From CAIMWS01 sp964409245 (GTDB lineage: Bacteria > Verrucomicrobiota > Verrucomicrobiia > Limisphaerales > UBA1319): a DNA stretch of 64,000 nucleotides. The notes under the pieces were generated by a model that saw only the letters and a list, made by a program, of their open reading frames with translations, searched no databases and had not been told where the DNA came from. The stretch is from NCBI GenBank assembly GCA_964409245.1, contig CAYPCQ010000018.1:1-64000 (forward strand). Reading direction: 5' to 3'. Positions 1-8,307 of the stretch are shown piece by piece (position 1 is the stretch's first letter; each line of letters starts with the position of its first letter). The translations under genes were made by a program, and so were the position numbers.

Positions 1-370
1 CAGCGGAGTGCTTTGTCCGCATTTCGCGGATTCAGACTTTTGCCAAACTCCAGAGCGCCGCTCCGCGGCGCTGGGCGCTGGGTCGGACCCAAACCGTGGG
101 TTAAAACCCACGGCTACCAGCATGGTTCGCTCCGCGAACCGGCGGAATCTGTTGTTCGACGCACCACAATATAGGGATGGCGCGGGAGTAATCCGAAGCA
201 ATTGAAAAGGGAAAAGCGCCGCAGGCCGGCGCACTCCAAAACCTGGCGGAGACTTCAACACGCCGGGAGTGAGGCGGGCCAGGCTTCACCTCAGCGGCCA
301 ATTGCAAAGTAGTTTTCTGCAGGCAAGGCAAGGCCGCAGCCGGGATGTTTGGCGGGCCTCCCGGCGTGGC
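1..370. other. Intergenic stretch with small hairpins
   Basis: No convincing gene is seen here. Two compact inverted repeats stand out: an imperfect GC-rich stem around 50-74 and a perfect 8-bp stem with a 4-base loop at 94-113 (CCGTGGGT, TAAA, ACCCACGG). A third GC-rich segment near 210-245 reads towards the end of the downstream minus-strand glycosidase gene. They resemble dispersed REP-like intergenic repeats, but copy number cannot be judged from one window. Confidence 0.5.
94..113. repeat. Short perfect hairpin, REP-like
   Basis: CCGTGGGT at 94-101 pairs with ACCCACGG at 106-113 around a TAAA loop. It lies in non-coding DNA and has no U-tract after it, so a simple intrinsic terminator is unlikely. 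A repeat-family unit is the inference. Confidence 0.4.
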
Positions 371-3300
371 TTATTGGCCGATCCTTTTCGCCAGGCGCAG
401 GCGCAGCGTGCTTTCGAGGCGATCGCCAGTGGCGATTGTTTTGCCTTCGCCGTAATTGCTGGTCCACTCACCCAAGCCGCAGTAGGTGCCGCCGTACCAA
501 TCGTTGATGTAAAAGGCGATGCGGTCGGTCTGAACTTGGGCGCGGACATGCTGCGAGCCGCCGGATTCCACCCAGAGGCCGGGGCCGTCCGGATAACCAA
601 GCGAGGCCCATTCAATATGGCGTTTGGTGGAGCGGAAATCGTTGCAGCCCATGGGCGAGTTGTCCGCCGCCCAGGGCCACCCCGGCGGCAGCTGCTCCGG
701 GTGCCCGGCGAACGCCCGGGCGGCGCCCAGCGGCCGGCCGATGTGGTCCTCTGGATATACGCCCCACTCCGCCCGGCGCGACCAGCGCAGGCTGTCACAC
801 TCCCGGGGCACCGAGAGGACCAGGCCCATCTCCCGGGCCACCAGCTTTTCCCCGGTGTAGGTGAACGCGGAGCGCAAGACCAGGAAACCGCCCGGGGTGA
901 TCGTCAGGTCATATCCCCCCTCCAATTGGGCATAAGCGCCGCGGCAGCGCACCTGGATATTTTCCCCGGCGGGCTGGATTTCCAATTGCCGCAGGCTCCA
1001 GCTCAAGGGATCTGGCAAGGGATGCAAGGGCGAGGCGGCGGGCAGGATATGAATGCGCGGCAATTCCAGGAGCAGTGCCTGCCCAAAGACGACTCCCCGC
1101 CGCAAGGCACCGGTGGATTCATCGAACAAGAAGTCGAAATCCGGCCCCACGACGCGCCGGCCCGGTCCGGCCAGGGCAGCATCCGGCACGATCCTCAGCT
1201 TTCCGGGGGCCGGGCCTTGCAGCTTCGGAAGGGGGGATTCGAACGGGCCGAAGGGCAGCTGAAAGGCGTCCACCAAGCGCCCTTGGGCATCCTTGAGATC
1301 CAGGCGCAGAACCTGGCCAGCGGCCGGTGTCTGCAGTGGACGGATTTCAATGTGGCCGGGCTGGTGCGGCCGGCCCGCAGCCTGCGCCACACCCTGTTCA
1401 TGGCCGATCCTCCATTCCACGCGCAGTTCCGAGAGATCGGTGAAATCGTATTGGTTTTCGACGGGCACCCGGAGGGTTCCGCCCGGGCTGGGAACGGCCA
1501 GAGGCAATTCCTTGATCCGCACCGGGGACTGGAGCTTTTTGGTGATCCAAAACTCCGGTTTTTTGCGCCGCCACCCATCCACCACGCCCCAGGGAGCATC
1601 GCCCACCAAGCCGCGCCCGGGCAGGCGGCATTGGTTTTCGATGAAATGGCTGCGGGTGGCGCCGCGCCCATATTCCAGCCCCCGGTTGGGCACGCAAAAG
1701 ATGTCGTCGGACCACGCCCAGATCTGGGTGCCCGCAATGCTGCGCGCCCGCATCATGCGCTCATACACCGGCCCGAGAGGCTCCGCGTAGTAATCCCGCA
1801 TTCCGGGGTCCACCCACAGCTCGGCCACATCGCGGAAGATGCCCTGGTAAATGCACCACGCTTCATCCCAGAGCACTGGTTTCGTCATCTTTTCCATTTC
1901 CACGAGGTCAGGCATGGCAATGGGGTTGTGGCGGGCGTGGATTTCGAGGGAACCGCGATCGTAGCTCCCGGCGTTGGGGCGGGCCGGATCGGCCGCGCGC
2001 ATCCACTGGTGGCTGCGTTCGAAGCCATAGCCGAAAGCGCTTTCATTGCACAAGGACCAGACGAACACGCTGGGATGGTTCCGGTCCCGCGCCAGCAATT
2101 CGGCGTTCAATTGCATGATTCGCGGGGTGACCCGCAGATCATCGGCAATCCCTGCCGCCACCCAGCAGAAGGAACCTTCATCCTCCACATAGATGCCCAG
2201 CTCATCGGCGATCTTCAGCAACGCCGGAAAAGGCGGGTAATGGGAGGTGCGCAGGGAATTCAGGTTGGCCTCCTTCATCAATTCCAGATCCCGCCGGGTC
2301 AGCTCTTCGGTCACTGCCCGGCCCAGGAGCGGGTGGGAATCGTGATGGCACGTCCCCCGGATCTTGACCGGCTGGCCGTTGATCAGCAACTGCCCGCCGC
2401 GAATATCAGTCTGGCGGAAGCCAATCTTTTGAACCAGGCGGTCCAGCACCTGGTTTTCCGAGCGCAGGATGATTTCCAGGCGGTAGCAATTCGGGTGTTC
2501 GGCCTCCCAGTGCCGCGGAGCGCCAACCGCCAGGACCACTTGGGTCTCCATCCGCTGCCAGGGCCCAGCTTGAACCGGGGCAGTGGGAGCCGTGATCGGC
2601 ACCGGGCGCCCTTCAGGATCGCTCAGGCGGAATTCCAACGCCGCTGGGGCCAGCGGCCCGCCCGATTCGTTGATTACCGCCAATCGCACACCCAGCTTTG
2701 CATCGCGGTAGTGGGAATCGAATTTCGGGTCGATGGCGGCGGCCCCGATATGGACGTTCGGAACCCGGAAACAACCCACCGGCCGCATGATGCCCGCCAG
2801 GGGGAAATCGGCATACTCGCTCATTTTGTCGAGCTGATCGCTCACCAAAGTATGTTGAACCACCCGGACGGCCAACAGGTTATCGGTAGCGGCGGCTGCC
2901 TCGGTGATATCCACCTCGAACGGCAGCGCTCCCCCCTCGTGCCAGGCCAGCCGGCGCCCGTTCAACCACACTTCCGCCCCGCTGTAAACGCCCTCAAACC
3001 GGAGCTTCAACCGGCCCGGCCCGGCAGGCGCCCGGAATGATTTGCGGTAGCCACCAACACCCTCCACGGATTGGAACCCCTGCATCTCGAAATGCCCGGG
3101 CACCTGGATCGTTGGCCAGGCGCGGTCATCGAACGTCGGCTCCCAGAAATCCGCCGGTGGATCCGCCAGGAACCGCCATTCTCCATCCAGGCTGGTTTTC
3201 CGGCAAAGTTCGTTATCCGGAGTCAATCCATACTGAAAACCAGCCGCATCTAAATCCTGCCGCGCCGCGGAATCCCGGTCCGTCCCGGGAAAAGCGGCGG

Positions 3301-4141
3301 TGGCCAGCACCCGCCCGCGCAGTCCCAAGGGCATGGGCGCCTGGATAAACCCAAACTCATCGCTGCGCGCAGTGGCCTGCCAGGCGCCGGCGGCGGCCTG
3401 GCCGGACAAACCCACTTCCACCCCCGCCACCGGGGCGCTGCCCCAGGCATCGGATACGATCCCGATGAAGTGGCCGTCCACATCCGAAGCCAGGCTCACC
3501 CGCGGCGGGTGTGAATACGGCTTTTCAAAAACCTGGACCTCCGTGAAGCTGGGGCCATTGGTGATGTTGGCCAGGCGCAGCCGGGTGGTGGCCCGCTGGG
3601 GGAACCGGCACACCACGACCTTCGGCAAACGGCGGTCGGGATGGCCCAGGCGCTCCAGGGTTATCCAGCCTTGGGTGGCGGCATCCCATGCTTGCAGATC
3701 CATTTCCATCACATAGCGGTCGTGCTGGAATATGAGCACCTCCCCCACCTGGACCGGCTGGTCCCACCGGAGTTCAAACCACCCGCCACGGTTGTGCCCG
3801 GGGATGCCCGACCAGCGGCTATCCGGGTTGCCATCATTGGCCAGGCCGGCCACCATGCCTTGGTAATCTTCAAAAGCCGAAGCCCCCGCCCGGAGGGCGA
3901 GGTTGGGCGGCGCCGCACCGGCTTGAGCGTTGGGAATGGCTGCCGCAAGCAACGTGCCTGCCGCCCAAGGCCACTCCCCGGGCCAGGATGCCCCGGCCAG
4001 CAAACAGATGGCCAGGAAGACGGGCACACAACCGATGGCTCTTCCCGGGAGGGGAACCGATCCGGACGGCCGACTGGCTGGCGCCCGCCCCAGGTTCCGC
4101 CGCCCTGCATTCTGACCTTCAAGCGTGGTTTCCATAAGCAT
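371..4141 (-). CDS. Secreted GH2-family glycoside hydrolase (beta-galactosidase-like) with N-terminal discoidin domain
   Basis: The 1256-residue product is probably a secreted enzyme that removes terminal sugars from plant or algal glycans. A hydrophobic export signal occupies about residues 34-70. A discoidin-like (F5/8C) segment follows at about 75-210, then a carboxypeptidase-regulatory-like stretch, the GH2 sugar-binding domain (from about 315, with the SLDGEWRF motif), the Ig-like domain and the TIM barrel. The expected acid/base glutamate is visible in SLCNESAFG (E700) and the nucleophile in WDEAW (E760). The gene lies 54 bp downstream of the aldolase gene on the same strand, so the two probably form an operon. 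Substrate cannot be fixed from sequence; beta-galactosidase, beta-glucuronidase and beta-mannosidase are all GH2. The first ATG is used, but a start at the third codon (Met3) is equally possible. Confidence 0.88.
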   Translation of the reverse strand: MLMETTLEGQNAGRRNLGRAPASRPSGSVPLPGRAIGCVPVFLAICLLAGASWPGEWPWAAGTLLAAAIPNAQAGAAPPNLALRAGASAFEDYQGMVAGLANDGNPDSRWSGIPGHNRGGWFELRWDQPVQVGEVLIFQHDRYVMEMDLQAWDAATQGWITLERLGHPDRRLPKVVVCRFPQRATTRLRLANITNGPSFTEVQVFEKPYSHPPRVSLASDVDGHFIGIVSDAWGSAPVAGVEVGLSGQAAAGAWQATARSDEFGFIQAPMPLGLRGRVLATAAFPGTDRDSAARQDLDAAGFQYGLTPDNELCRKTSLDGEWRFLADPPADFWEPTFDDRAWPTIQVPGHFEMQGFQSVEGVGGYRKSFRAPAGPGRLKLRFEGVYSGAEVWLNGRRLAWHEGGALPFEVDITEAAAATDNLLAVRVVQHTLVSDQLDKMSEYADFPLAGIMRPVGCFRVPNVHIGAAAIDPKFDSHYRDAKLGVRLAVINESGGPLAPAALEFRLSDPEGRPVPITAPTAPVQAGPWQRMETQVVLAVGAPRHWEAEHPNCYRLEIILRSENQVLDRLVQKIGFRQTDIRGGQLLINGQPVKIRGTCHHDSHPLLGRAVTEELTRRDLELMKEANLNSLRTSHYPPFPALLKIADELGIYVEDEGSFCWVAAGIADDLRVTPRIMQLNAELLARDRNHPSVFVWSLCNESAFGYGFERSHQWMRAADPARPNAGSYDRGSLEIHARHNPIAMPDLVEMEKMTKPVLWDEAWCIYQGIFRDVAELWVDPGMRDYYAEPLGPVYERMMRARSIAGTQIWAWSDDIFCVPNRGLEYGRGATRSHFIENQCRLPGRGLVGDAPWGVVDGWRRKKPEFWITKKLQSPVRIKELPLAVPSPGGTLRVPVENQYDFTDLSELRVEWRIGHEQGVAQAAGRPHQPGHIEIRPLQTPAAGQVLRLDLKDAQGRLVDAFQLPFGPFESPLPKLQGPAPGKLRIVPDAALAGPGRRVVGPDFDFLFDESTGALRRGVVFGQALLLELPRIHILPAASPLHPLPDPLSWSLRQLEIQPAGENIQVRCRGAYAQLEGGYDLTITPGGFLVLRSAFTYTGEKLVAREMGLVLSVPRECDSLRWSRRAEWGVYPEDHIGRPLGAARAFAGHPEQLPPGWPWAADNSPMGCNDFRSTKRHIEWASLGYPDGPGLWVESGGSQHVRAQVQTDRIAFYINDWYGGTYCGLGEWTSNYGEGKTIATGDRLESTLRLRLAKRIGQ

Positions 4142-4195
4142 GTGTAACTGATTTTGGAAGACAAAACCGGCGGGTGGTCACCCCTTTGAGACGGA

Positions 4196-5050
4196 TCACC
4201 CCGCCTTGCCTGCGGCCCCCGCCAACTTAATCCACTTCTCCACCACCTTGGCGATGGCCGGCTTGGCCGCCCCCAGCATGGTCGGCAGCCAGCCGGTCCG
4301 GCCGTTGGCGTGCTGCCCGGCATAGGCATCCCGGAAGGCTTGGCACAATTCGCTGGCCACATTGATTTTCACCATCCCCAGCGCCACCGCCCGCCGGATG
4401 TATTCCGGCTGGGTGCCGGATCCGCCGTGCAGCACCAAGGGTACCGGCACCGCCCGCCGGATTTTTTCCAGACGGTCGAAATCGAACACCGGCAGCTTGG
4501 TATAAATACCATGCGCATTGCCGATGGAAACGGCCAGCGCATCGACGCCGGTTAATTCCACATAGCGGGCGGCCTCGGCGGGATCGGTCAAGGTGGATCC
4601 ATCCCCTCCCTCCACCGTCGATTGATCCACCTTGCCCACCGATCCGATCTCCCCTTCCACCGTCACCTGCCGGGGCCTGGCCCGGGCCACCACCGCCTGC
4701 AGCGCGGCGGCGTTCTCGGCAAACGGGCGCGTGGAATAATCGAGCATGACGGACGTGTATCCGGCGGCCAGGCAGTCCTCCACCAAGGCGGGCGAGTCCC
4801 CGTGGTCCAGGTGCAGCGCGGCGGGAACCGGATATTTGCCGGCGATCGCGCGGGTGATCTGCGCCAGGGTGTCCGGGGGATTCAGCGGAAACTCGCCCGG
4901 GCCGCTCATCAGGATCACCGGCGCTTTCAAATCGCTGGCCACCTGGAGGATCGTTTCGGTGACCTCGGCGTTCCAGGCGCAAAAGGAGGGCACTGCGTAT
5001 CCGTCCGCGTAGGCCGGCCGCAACAACTGGTGCATGGGGACCAAATTCAT
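4196..5050 (-). CDS. Class II ketose-bisphosphate aldolase (fructose/tagatose-bisphosphate type)
   Basis: A zinc-dependent aldolase that splits fructose- or tagatose-1,6-bisphosphate into dihydroxyacetone phosphate and glyceraldehyde 3-phosphate. The family motifs are in order: LHLDHGD with the catalytic Asp and a zinc His, VEGEIGSVG, the zinc-binding GNAHGIY and LHGGSGT, the phosphate-binding loop. The start chosen is the MNLVPMHQLL codon at 5050, because this matches the family N-terminus; the open frame runs 26 codons further upstream without resemblance to the family. Length, 284 residues, is normal. It is followed closely by the GH2 glycosidase gene and is divergent from the oxidoreductase gene at 5251, which suggests a shared regulatory region for sugar use. 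GatY/KbaY versus Fba cannot be separated confidently. Confidence 0.85.
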   Translation of the reverse strand: MNLVPMHQLLRPAYADGYAVPSFCAWNAEVTETILQVASDLKAPVILMSGPGEFPLNPPDTLAQITRAIAGKYPVPAALHLDHGDSPALVEDCLAAGYTSVMLDYSTRPFAENAAALQAVVARARPRQVTVEGEIGSVGKVDQSTVEGGDGSTLTDPAEAARYVELTGVDALAVSIGNAHGIYTKLPVFDFDRLEKIRRAVPVPLVLHGGSGTQPEYIRRAVALGMVKINVASELCQAFRDAYAGQHANGRTGWLPTMLGAAKPAIAKVVEKWIKLAGAAGKAG

Positions 5051-5250
5051 TTTCTTTTGTTTCTTGTATCGGCAGCCTTGGGCTGGCGGCCGTTTGCCAT
5101 TCCGCCGCACGGCCCAAGGAAATCGCAACCGTGCCTAACAGATCAGGCGGCCGAAGACAATCAAAAGCAGGCGGCTCGCTTTTTCCAGTTTGAAATATTT
5201 CTGGACACGATCCCGGCGGGACGCTTGAATGCACAAAAACATCCTCGGCT

Positions 5251-6405
5251 ATGCGCGAAAAGAAATCGAACTTCCACCAATTGAAAGCCGGCGTCATCGG
5301 GACCGGTTTTATCGGGCCGGTGCATATGGAAGCCCTGCGGCGCCTGGGGGTCCAGGTCGTGGCCTTGTGCGATGTGGCCAGGGGCGCGGAAGCGGTGGCC
5401 AGGCGGTTCGGGGTGCCGCAATTTTATGGCGATCACGCCACGATGCTCGCCCAGTCCGGGGTGGATGTGGTTCACATTGCCTCCCCCAACCGCTTCCATC
5501 ACCGGATGGCCTTGGATGTCTTGCGCGCTGGCAAACACTGCATCTGTGAAAAACCGCTGGCCATGAACTCCCGGGAAACCGCGGAGATCGTCAAAACCGC
5601 CGCGAAATCCAGGACCGTGTTTGCGGTCAATTACAATATCCGTTTCTATCCCGCCGTGCTTCAGCTCCGGGCTTTGGTGGGAAAAGGCGTCCTGGGCGAG
5701 CTCATTCATGTGAATGGCTCGTATTTCCAGGACTGGCTCTGCAAACAGACCGATTACAACTGGCGCTTGCTGCCCGCCGAAGGTGGCAAGCTGCGGGCGG
5801 TGGCGGACATCGGCACCCATTGGATGGATGCCGTCTGCTTTATCATGGGCTGCCCCATCAAATCCGTGCTGGCAGACCTGTTTACCTATCATACCCAGCG
5901 GCTGCGCCCCTTGGAGGAGGTTCAGACCTACACCAAGGCTGCCAGCCACCTCAAGTATGCCCCCTACCCGGTGCAAACGGAGGATTACGCTTCCATCCTG
6001 CTGCAGTTTGCCAATGGCGCCCGGGGCAACCTGGCCGTTTCCCAGGTGGCGGCGGGCCGCAAGAATTGCTTGCGCATCGAGCTTTACGGCTCGAAAAAAT
6101 CGGCCTGGTGGGATTCCGAAAACCCCAATTCCATCATCTTCGGCAACCGCGACGGCTGGAACGAAACCGCGTTGCGCAACACGCCCGGTTTCAGCGAAGA
6201 CCTCGCCGGATTCACCGATTACCCCAACGGCCACAACGAAGGCTTCCCCGACACCTTCAAAATGAACTTCCGCTGCATTTATAACGCCATCCTCGAAGAC
6301 CGGAATCCCCACTGGTTCGCCACCGCCCAGGACGGCCACCAGGAAGTGAAAGTCTGCGAAGCCATCCAAAAAAGCCACCAGGCGAAAGCCTGGGTCAACG
6401 TGTAA
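5251..6405 (+). CDS. Gfo/Idh/MocA family NAD(P)-dependent oxidoreductase
   Basis: A 384-residue cytoplasmic sugar or cyclitol dehydrogenase. The N-terminal Rossmann fold carries GVIGTGFIG for dinucleotide binding and the family signature CEKPLA (about residues 93-98), whose lysine is catalytic. The C-terminal alpha/beta domain includes ADIGTHWMD with the conserved His-x-x-Asp pair. There is no signal peptide, unlike the relatives at 46725 and 54534. Stop and next start (deoC) are separated by 11 bp, so it is co-transcribed with deoC. Members of this family oxidise many sugars, so the substrate is unknown. Confidence 0.87.
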   Translation: MREKKSNFHQLKAGVIGTGFIGPVHMEALRRLGVQVVALCDVARGAEAVARRFGVPQFYGDHATMLAQSGVDVVHIASPNRFHHRMALDVLRAGKHCICEKPLAMNSRETAEIVKTAAKSRTVFAVNYNIRFYPAVLQLRALVGKGVLGELIHVNGSYFQDWLCKQTDYNWRLLPAEGGKLRAVADIGTHWMDAVCFIMGCPIKSVLADLFTYHTQRLRPLEEVQTYTKAASHLKYAPYPVQTEDYASILLQFANGARGNLAVSQVAAGRKNCLRIELYGSKKSAWWDSENPNSIIFGNRDGWNETALRNTPGFSEDLAGFTDYPNGHNEGFPDTFKMNFRCIYNAILEDRNPHWFATAQDGHQEVKVCEAIQKSHQAKAWVNV

Positions 6406-6416
6406 ATCCGCATTTC

Positions 6417-7184
6417 ATGCCTATGCGCTATTCCTACGAAGAACTGGCCGGAATGATCGATCATTCCCTGTTGCACCCCACCATGACGGATCGCGATCTG
6501 GAAGCAGGTTGCCGCCTGGCCGCCCAATACCGGGTGGCCTCCGTTTGCATCAAACCCTACGCGGTCAAAAAAGCCGCGGAACTGCTCCGAGGCACCGGCG
6601 TCAAGGTCGGCACGGTGGTGGGCTTCCCGCATGGCGGCAGCGCCACCGAATGCAAGCGCTACGAAACCGAGGCCGCCTGCCGCGACGGGGCCACTGAGAT
6701 CGATATGGTGATCAACCTCGGGAAGGCGCTCTCAGGCGACTGGGAATATGTGGAACAGGACATCCGGGCGGTGGTCCGGGAAGCCCACCGCCATGGGGCC
6801 ATCGTCAAAGTCATCTTTGAAAACGATTTCCTGCCCACCGACGAGCTGAAGATCCGCCTCTGCCAGATCTGTGAGCGCGCGGAGACCGAATTTGTAAAAA
6901 CATCCACTGGTTATGGTTTCGTGAAGGGCGCCGATGGCAAATACTCCTGCCAAGGCGCCACCGAGCACGATTTGCGGCTCATGCGGGCCAACTGCTCCCC
7001 CAAAGTCCAGGTGAAAGCGGCCGGCGGCGTCCGCGACCTGGATGCCTTGATCCAGGTCCGTGACTTGGGCGGCACCCGCTGCGGAGCCACCGCCACCGCG
7101 GCCATGCTTGAGGAATATAAAAAACGGGCCGCCGCAGGCGCCTCCGGCGCCGGCTCATCGAGCCTGGGGACAGGCGGGTATTAA
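6417..7184 (+). CDS. deoC: Deoxyribose-phosphate aldolase
   Basis: Class I aldolase cleaving 2-deoxyribose 5-phosphate to acetaldehyde and glyceraldehyde 3-phosphate. The TIM barrel is full length at 255 residues. The motif VKVIFEND carries the lysine that tunes the pKa, and FVKTSTGYGF carries the Schiff-base lysine. The N-terminal IDHSLLHPT is characteristic of DeoC. It follows the oxidoreductase gene by 11 bp. DeoC beside a Gfo/Idh gene and a TIM-barrel isomerase suggests sugar catabolism rather than pure nucleoside salvage, because no nucleoside phosphorylase gene is present here. A second in-frame ATG two codons in could be the true start. Confidence 0.92.
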   Translation: MPMRYSYEELAGMIDHSLLHPTMTDRDLEAGCRLAAQYRVASVCIKPYAVKKAAELLRGTGVKVGTVVGFPHGGSATECKRYETEAACRDGATEIDMVINLGKALSGDWEYVEQDIRAVVREAHRHGAIVKVIFENDFLPTDELKIRLCQICERAETEFVKTSTGYGFVKGADGKYSCQGATEHDLRLMRANCSPKVQVKAAGGVRDLDALIQVRDLGGTRCGATATAAMLEEYKKRAAAGASGAGSSSLGTGGY

Positions 7185-7344
7185 GGAGCCGTCAGGAAAT
7201 AACCTTTGCCATCTGCTGGTTCTTTTGGCGGCTGGCGGCGTTGCGCGCTCGTTACAGATCGCAATGGATCTGCTCCTCTCGCGCGCCTTGCCAGCCACCA
7301 AAATCCCGGCGCCATACTGGTAGAGTTTATTTCCTGACGGCTCC
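7185..7344. mobile_element. 160-bp palindromic MITE-like element
   Basis: The ends are perfect 18-bp inverted repeats: 7185-7202 (GGAGCCGTCAGGAAATAA) and 7327-7344 (its reverse complement). Inside, a second imperfect palindrome pairs the segment around 7222-7250 with that around 7288-7312, and the centre has CAGATC and GATCTG around a 6-base loop. The whole unit could fold into one long stem. It contains no plausible gene and begins one base after the deoC stop codon. The structure fits a small non-autonomous element or dispersed long-hairpin repeat; target-site duplication is not evident. Confidence 0.65.
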
Positions 7345-7445
7345 CAACCCTCAGCAACACCGGTTTCGCCCCCTCGTCCCACGCACACCGCTGGGACATC
7401 TGGTTAACTATTGATCGCCGGGAAGCGGTCTGGCAAAGTTCAGCC

Positions 7446-8285
7446 ATGTCTGGCGGGATTCAATTTGCCATTTGCAGCGAGATTTTCAAAGGCTGGCGCA
7501 TCGAGGACACCCTGGCTTTCGTGGCCAGGACCGGTTACGACGCGCTGGAGATCGCCCCTTTCACGCTGGCCAACTCGGTTACTGATGTCCCCCTGGCGGA
7601 GCGCCAGCGGATTCGTTCCCTGGCGGCGGCATCAGGAATTGTCATCTCCGGCATCCACTGGGTATTGGTCAAGCCGGAAGGCTTGTATATCAACCACACC
7701 GATCCGGAAATCCGCCAGCGCACCATGAGGTATTTTTGCGAGCTGGTCCATTTTTGCGCGGACTTGGGCGGCCGCTTCATGGTGGTTGGCTCGCCCAAGC
7801 AACGCAACGTTCTGCCCGGCATGGATTTCCAGCAAGCCTGGGAACTGGCCACCGAAACCTTCCGCGAGCCGGTCCGGCTGGCGGGGGAACGCGGTGTGAC
7901 GATCTGCTTTGAACCACTGTCGCCTGCGGAGACCAATTTCATCAACACGGCCGCTGAGGCCATCCGTTTTGTGCGGCAGCTGGACAGCCCGAACTTCAAA
8001 ATCATTTTGGATGTCAAGGCCATGAGTTCGGAGAGCAAGCCCATCCCGCAAATCATCCGGGAATCGGGATCTGATTTTGCCTATTTCCACGCCAACGACA
8101 GCAACCTCAAGGGACCCGGTTTCGGCGCCGTGGATTTCAAGCCCATTGCGGCCGCTCTGCGCGAAGCCGGCTACCGGGGATTCGCCTCCGTGGAAGTATT
8201 CAATTTTGAGGAAGGCCCGGAAGCCATCGCAACCCGCAGTTTGGATTATCTGAAGAAAGTTTTTAGCGCCCAAGCAGACCATTAA
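7446..8285 (+). CDS. Sugar phosphate isomerase/epimerase (xylose-isomerase-like TIM barrel)
   Basis: A 279-residue protein of the AP endonuclease 2/xylose isomerase-like TIM-barrel superfamily. Visible family features are the metal-binding glutamate in ICFEPLSP, the Asp in IILDVKAMS, the His in YFHANDSN and the terminal glutamate in ASVEVFNF. Members act as sugar isomerases, epimerases or inosose dehydratase-like enzymes. The gene follows deoC after the palindromic element and precedes purM by 22 bp. The exact substrate is unknown. A distant paralogue is at 27430. Confidence 0.82.
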   Translation: MSGGIQFAICSEIFKGWRIEDTLAFVARTGYDALEIAPFTLANSVTDVPLAERQRIRSLAAASGIVISGIHWVLVKPEGLYINHTDPEIRQRTMRYFCELVHFCADLGGRFMVVGSPKQRNVLPGMDFQQAWELATETFREPVRLAGERGVTICFEPLSPAETNFINTAAEAIRFVRQLDSPNFKIILDVKAMSSESKPIPQIIRESGSDFAYFHANDSNLKGPGFGAVDFKPIAAALREAGYRGFASVEVFNFEEGPEAIATRSLDYLKKVFSAQADH

Positions 8286-8307
8286 ACTCCAAGCACTTTT
8301 CCCCTGA

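Noticed and set aside
269..3040. 923-codon plus-strand frame opposite the GH2 gene
   Set aside because: It lies entirely antisense to a gene with clear domain and catalytic motifs, and its translation is proline-, arginine- and histidine-rich with no family resemblance. It is a GC-driven shadow.
5161..6378. 405-codon minus-strand frame opposite the Gfo/Idh gene
   Set aside because: Antisense to a recognisable oxidoreductase; composition is typical of a shadow of an Arg/Ala-rich gene.
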